DNA from: Pontibacter oryzae
GTDB taxonomy: Bacteria; Bacteroidota; Bacteroidia; Cytophagales; Hymenobacteraceae
DNA length: 64,000 nucleotides
Direction: 5' to 3'
Assembly: GCF_003576375.1 (NCBI RefSeq)
Contig: NZ_QWGE01000002.1
Coordinates: 496,001 to 560,000 of the forward strand
Translations under genes and position numbers: made by a program
In this document: positions 61,693 to 64,000 of the stretch, one piece after another
How the letters are laid out: every line of letters starts with the position of its first letter
How positions within the stretch are numbered: position 1 is the stretch's first letter
Notes under the pieces: model-generated
Database searches by the model: none
The model's input: only the letters and a program-made list of their open reading frames with translations
What the model was told of the DNA's origin: nothing

Positions 61693-62916
61693 ATGCTGGT
61701 ATACTTTCTTATTATCGTCCCGACGCTGCTTTTTACATTCTTTGCTTTTAGCTACTGGCAGGAGCGTAAATACCGTCGCAAGCCATTTTACCGCCTCTCC
61801 GACTTGGGGTGGAAACGGCAAGCTCCTCCCTCAACCGGCCTGCTTCAGTCTGTAGCTTTGCTTGGCGATGCTGGCGCTATTCAAACGGATGGGTCAGATC
61901 CGGTGATGAAACTAATCAAACAATGGCAATTAGAGGCGGGCAAAAAGGGAACAATGCTCTTTCTGGGGGATAACCTATACCCTATCGGCTTGCCAGAAGC
62001 GGGCCACCGGCATCGCCTGATGGCCGAAACCCGCCTACAGATGTTTATCAACAGTATAAAAGACTATTCGGGCAAAGGCATTTTTCTGAGCGGAAACCAT
62101 GATTGGCTTAAAGGCCGCAAAGGTGGATTAGAGCAAATGCTACGGCAACAAGAATATGTACTGCAGCACCTGGACCAGCAAGACAGTTACCTGCCACTTA
62201 ACGGATGCCCAGGCCCAACCTGCCTTCAGCTTGATGAAGGGCTGCTACTGCTTGTAATCAACACACAATGGTTCGTGCATCGGGGCGAGAAACCGCTTGG
62301 CCATGCACAGGGCTGCCCTTACACTGATATCGAAGAGTTTTTTGTGCAACTCAACAAGATACTTAAGCGAAATAGACACCAGCGTATACTAATTGCTGCA
62401 CACCACCCACTATATAGCAATGCCCTGCATGGAGGTAAGTTTACTGTAAAGCAGCATATTTTCCCGCTTACGGCCATGCATCGCCGGATTTACATTCCAT
62501 TGCCTGTGTTTGGCTCGCTGTACCCGTTTTACCGTAAGTTTTTTGGGGCTTACGAAGACATGTCGCACCGTAAGTATAAACGCATGCGCAAGCGTTTGCT
62601 TAGAATCCTGCACCGCTATAACAATATCACTTATGTGGCCGGCCACGACCACAATTTGCAGCATTTTGAAGTTCGCGGGAATAACTACATTGTGAGCGGC
62701 TCGTGCAGCAAAACGGCTTTTGTGAAAAAAGGCGGTAAAGCTACTTTTACCCTAGAAGAGCTGGGATTTTTTGTGTACAACTACTATAGCAACGGAGAAG
62801 TATGGATTGAGTGCCGCACCGTTTCCGAAAGCGAGGTTAAAGGCCAGACAGTTTTCCGGAAAAAGCTCAATTATACTTTAACTGAAAAACCGGCTACCGT
62901 GGTAGCAGCCGGTTAA
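61693..62916 (+). CDS. Membrane-anchored calcineurin-like metallophosphoesterase
   Basis: 407 residues from the ATG at 61693; an in-frame ATG at 61633 lies inside the preceding gene. One N-terminal membrane span (about 1-22). Metal motifs: LLGDAGA, FLGDNLYP, SGNHDWLKG, AAHHPLYS and AGHDHNLQ. The C-terminal part (about 270-407) is beta-rich with a VSGSCSKTAF strand. Its substrate is unknown. The last codons form a hairpin that ends the opposite gene. Confidence 0.87.
   Translation: MLVYFLIIVPTLLFTFFAFSYWQERKYRRKPFYRLSDLGWKRQAPPSTGLLQSVALLGDAGAIQTDGSDPVMKLIKQWQLEAGKKGTMLFLGDNLYPIGLPEAGHRHRLMAETRLQMFINSIKDYSGKGIFLSGNHDWLKGRKGGLEQMLRQQEYVLQHLDQQDSYLPLNGCPGPTCLQLDEGLLLLVINTQWFVHRGEKPLGHAQGCPYTDIEEFFVQLNKILKRNRHQRILIAAHHPLYSNALHGGKFTVKQHIFPLTAMHRRIYIPLPVFGSLYPFYRKFFGAYEDMSHRKYKRMRKRLLRILHRYNNITYVAGHDHNLQHFEVRGNNYIVSGSCSKTAFVKKGGKATFTLEELGFFVYNYYSNGEVWIECRTVSESEVKGQTVFRKKLNYTLTEKPATVVAAG
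62888..62914 (-). terminator. Terminator of the lipid kinase gene, inside the end of the phosphoesterase gene
   Basis: AACCGGCT (62888-62895) and AGCCGGTT (62907-62914) pair around 11 nt. On the minus strand the stem is followed by TTTTTCAG. It overlaps the coding end and stop of the plus-strand gene. Confidence 0.65.
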
Positions 62917-62920
62917 GCAT

Positions 62921-63826
62921 CTACTCTTCGTCCTCAGGCAGCGGCAGAATTACCTTAAGGCTTCTTGGCTTAATAGCGACTTCCACCATTTCGCCCATGT
63001 TCGCCGGTTCTCCATCAATATGCATTACTTCGCCATCCAGGTTGTATATAGTGGCCCGAGTGCAGCTGATGGTGCGTGTATACACACTGCTGTCGATGCT
63101 ATCTGTATAGAGCTTATAGAGTATACCTATGCCAGCGGCTTTCGGGAAAGGCTCTATTAGGCAAATCTCAAATTTACCATCGTTTAGTATCCCTTCGGGA
63201 TTAATATTGGCGTTGCTTCCAAAGGCATTGGCGTTAGCCACTGTCACCATAAAAGCCTCCCCCTCAAAATTCTCCGTGTCAGTTTCTATTTTATATCTTT
63301 TAGGCTCATAACTAAGGTACTCCTGCATAGCGATCCAGGCATAGGAGCCGGGCCCACGAGTTTCCCCCTCACTAAAAAGCTTAACAACCAAGGCGTTAAA
63401 ACCAAAATCGCAGAGGTGTATGGAGGGCTGCCCATTGAGCGTGATTGTATCAATATTTCTGACAATGTGGCGGCCAATCAACTCAAAGGCTTCTTCGGTA
63501 TCCTGCGGGATATTAAGGTCTTTAGAAAGGCCATTTCCTGAGCCCAGGGGTATGATTCCAAGGGGGGTGGATGTATCAATTAAAGCAGCTGCAACCATGT
63601 TCACGGTGCCGTCGCCACCTATTGCGTAAACGGCATCATACTTTTTTTCTTCAAGCTGTTGTTTTACCTTTTTCTCATCTTCCTCACCGGTTGTTTTGTA
63701 GATGTCATACTTAATCTTAAGTTCCCCGCAAAGTGATGCAATCTCCTCCTCTAGGTCGTCTTTCTCCACATCACCGGAGATTGGGTTTAATACAAACAGG
63801 AGTTTGGTGTGTCTGGTGGTATCCAT
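62921..63826 (-). CDS. Diacylglycerol/lipid kinase family protein (YegS/DagK type)
   Basis: 301 residues. NPISG near the N-terminus, GGDGTVNMVA (about 75-84) for ATP binding and PLGSGNGLSKDL (about 97-108) are the lipid-kinase signatures. The second domain carries the SFDFGFNALV-like stretch (CDFGFNALV) and the GPGSYAW segment. Phosphorylates diacylglycerol or another lipid. The upstream 174 bp to the window edge holds no further gene. Confidence 0.9.
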   Translation of the reverse strand: MDTTRHTKLLFVLNPISGDVEKDDLEEEIASLCGELKIKYDIYKTTGEEDEKKVKQQLEEKKYDAVYAIGGDGTVNMVAAALIDTSTPLGIIPLGSGNGLSKDLNIPQDTEEAFELIGRHIVRNIDTITLNGQPSIHLCDFGFNALVVKLFSEGETRGPGSYAWIAMQEYLSYEPKRYKIETDTENFEGEAFMVTVANANAFGSNANINPEGILNDGKFEICLIEPFPKAAGIGILYKLYTDSIDSSVYTRTISCTRATIYNLDGEVMHIDGEPANMGEMVEVAIKPRSLKVILPLPEDEE

Positions 63827-64000
63827 AGTTTATTAGGCAAAAATCTTTTGCCAATCATACGAGAAATTGCACCAAAAGTAAGGAGCTGAAACAATTAATA
63901 CCTCTACCGGATTCTTAAGTGCTTAGTCTTCATAAAAACAAGCTAGTATGATATCAGAAATATAAATCTATGCTGAACAACCAATCAGTGTAAGTTATTG
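63827..64000. other. Right-edge intergenic stretch
   Basis: 174 bp before the lipid kinase start. A/T-rich, no gene, no clear hairpin or promoter pair recognised. Confidence 0.4.

Larger units (their letters stand above)
1..64000. repeat. Dispersed TATACTT (AAGTATA) heptamer
   Basis: By eye about 100 copies in both orientations, spread evenly across the window in genes and gaps; about 8 would be expected for an average heptamer. Examples: 254, 275, 537, 1185, 8055, 8073. Four complete palindromes AAGTATACTT occur at 16963, 30784, 57460 and 60667. CATACTT is also frequent, so the core is YATACTT. In plus-strand genes it is often read as the rare-codon pair ATA-CTT (Ile-Leu) or as AAG-TAT (Lys-Tyr). 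Confidence 0.7.

Overview
The window looks like a stretch of chromosome from a Bacteroidota bacterium, most likely order Cytophagales and close to the Hymenobacteraceae (Pontibacter-like). This is inferred from gene content and style, not from a database search. Supporting signs: an arginine operon built around an N-acyl-ornithine carbamoyltransferase; typical Bacteroidota families (DUF4296, DUF3822, DUF922, DUF1573, BatA/DUF58, aspartyl protease with PDZ); promoters of the Bacteroidota type (TTTG, about 20 nt, TAnnTTTG); and few Shine-Dalgarno sequences. No rRNA, tRNA, insertion sequence, prophage or CRISPR array was recognised. The DNA reads as ordinary core and accessory chromosome.

Layout. 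1-233: end of a membrane protein. 283-8758 (minus): complete arginine operon, GNAT acyltransferase-argG-argC-argD-argF'-argB-argE-like-argH, with a strongly structured non-coding stretch upstream (8931-9068). 9326-10866: small membrane protein and a secreted aspartyl protease with PDZ. 11005-12506 (minus): CLC-type fluoride/proton antiporter behind a clear fluoride riboswitch and promoter. 12825-16031: sodium symporter, acetyltransferase and ornithine/alanine-racemase-like enzyme in one operon. 16152-23199: universal stress protein divergent from a seven-gene Mrp Na+/H+ antiporter operon (mrpABCDEFG). 23156-27052: phosphatase, CLC channel with CBS domains, and menC. 27277-29562: ergothioneine genes egtB and egtD. 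29675-35462: aminotransferase, MATE pump, secreted DUF922 protease, Rieske-fused oxidoreductase, CsaA and a lipoprotein. 35521-39107: DUF58, BatD-like and BatA proteins, then the PLP homeostasis protein. 39483-44247: DUF2750, DUF423, two outer-membrane barrel paralogues, DUF1573, a RecD-like helicase and a thioesterase. 44285-48415: Nudix, DUF3822, coaD, Nudix, pyrE and a phosphodiesterase. 48529-51577: small basic protein, threonine aldolase, AlkA glycosylase and topoisomerase IB. 51804-57383: membrane protein, M16 and M48 peptidases, and an App1-type phosphatase. 57504-63826: trehalose-synthase-like GH13, GreA/B-like factor, NTF2-like lipoprotein, MtgA, Lon-N-domain protein, membrane phosphoesterase and lipid kinase.

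Functionally the accessory genes lean towards ion and stress homeostasis: fluoride export, Mrp Na+/H+ exchange, a second CLC, universal stress protein, ergothioneine, a trehalose-synthase-like enzyme and DNA repair. The arginine operon is the main biosynthetic unit.

The two most unusual signals are genome-scale and RNA-scale. The heptamer TATACTT (AAGTATA on the other strand) occurs about 100 times by eye, in genes and between them, where about 8 would be expected. Upstream of the arginine operon sits an undescribed multi-hairpin element that ends like a terminator.
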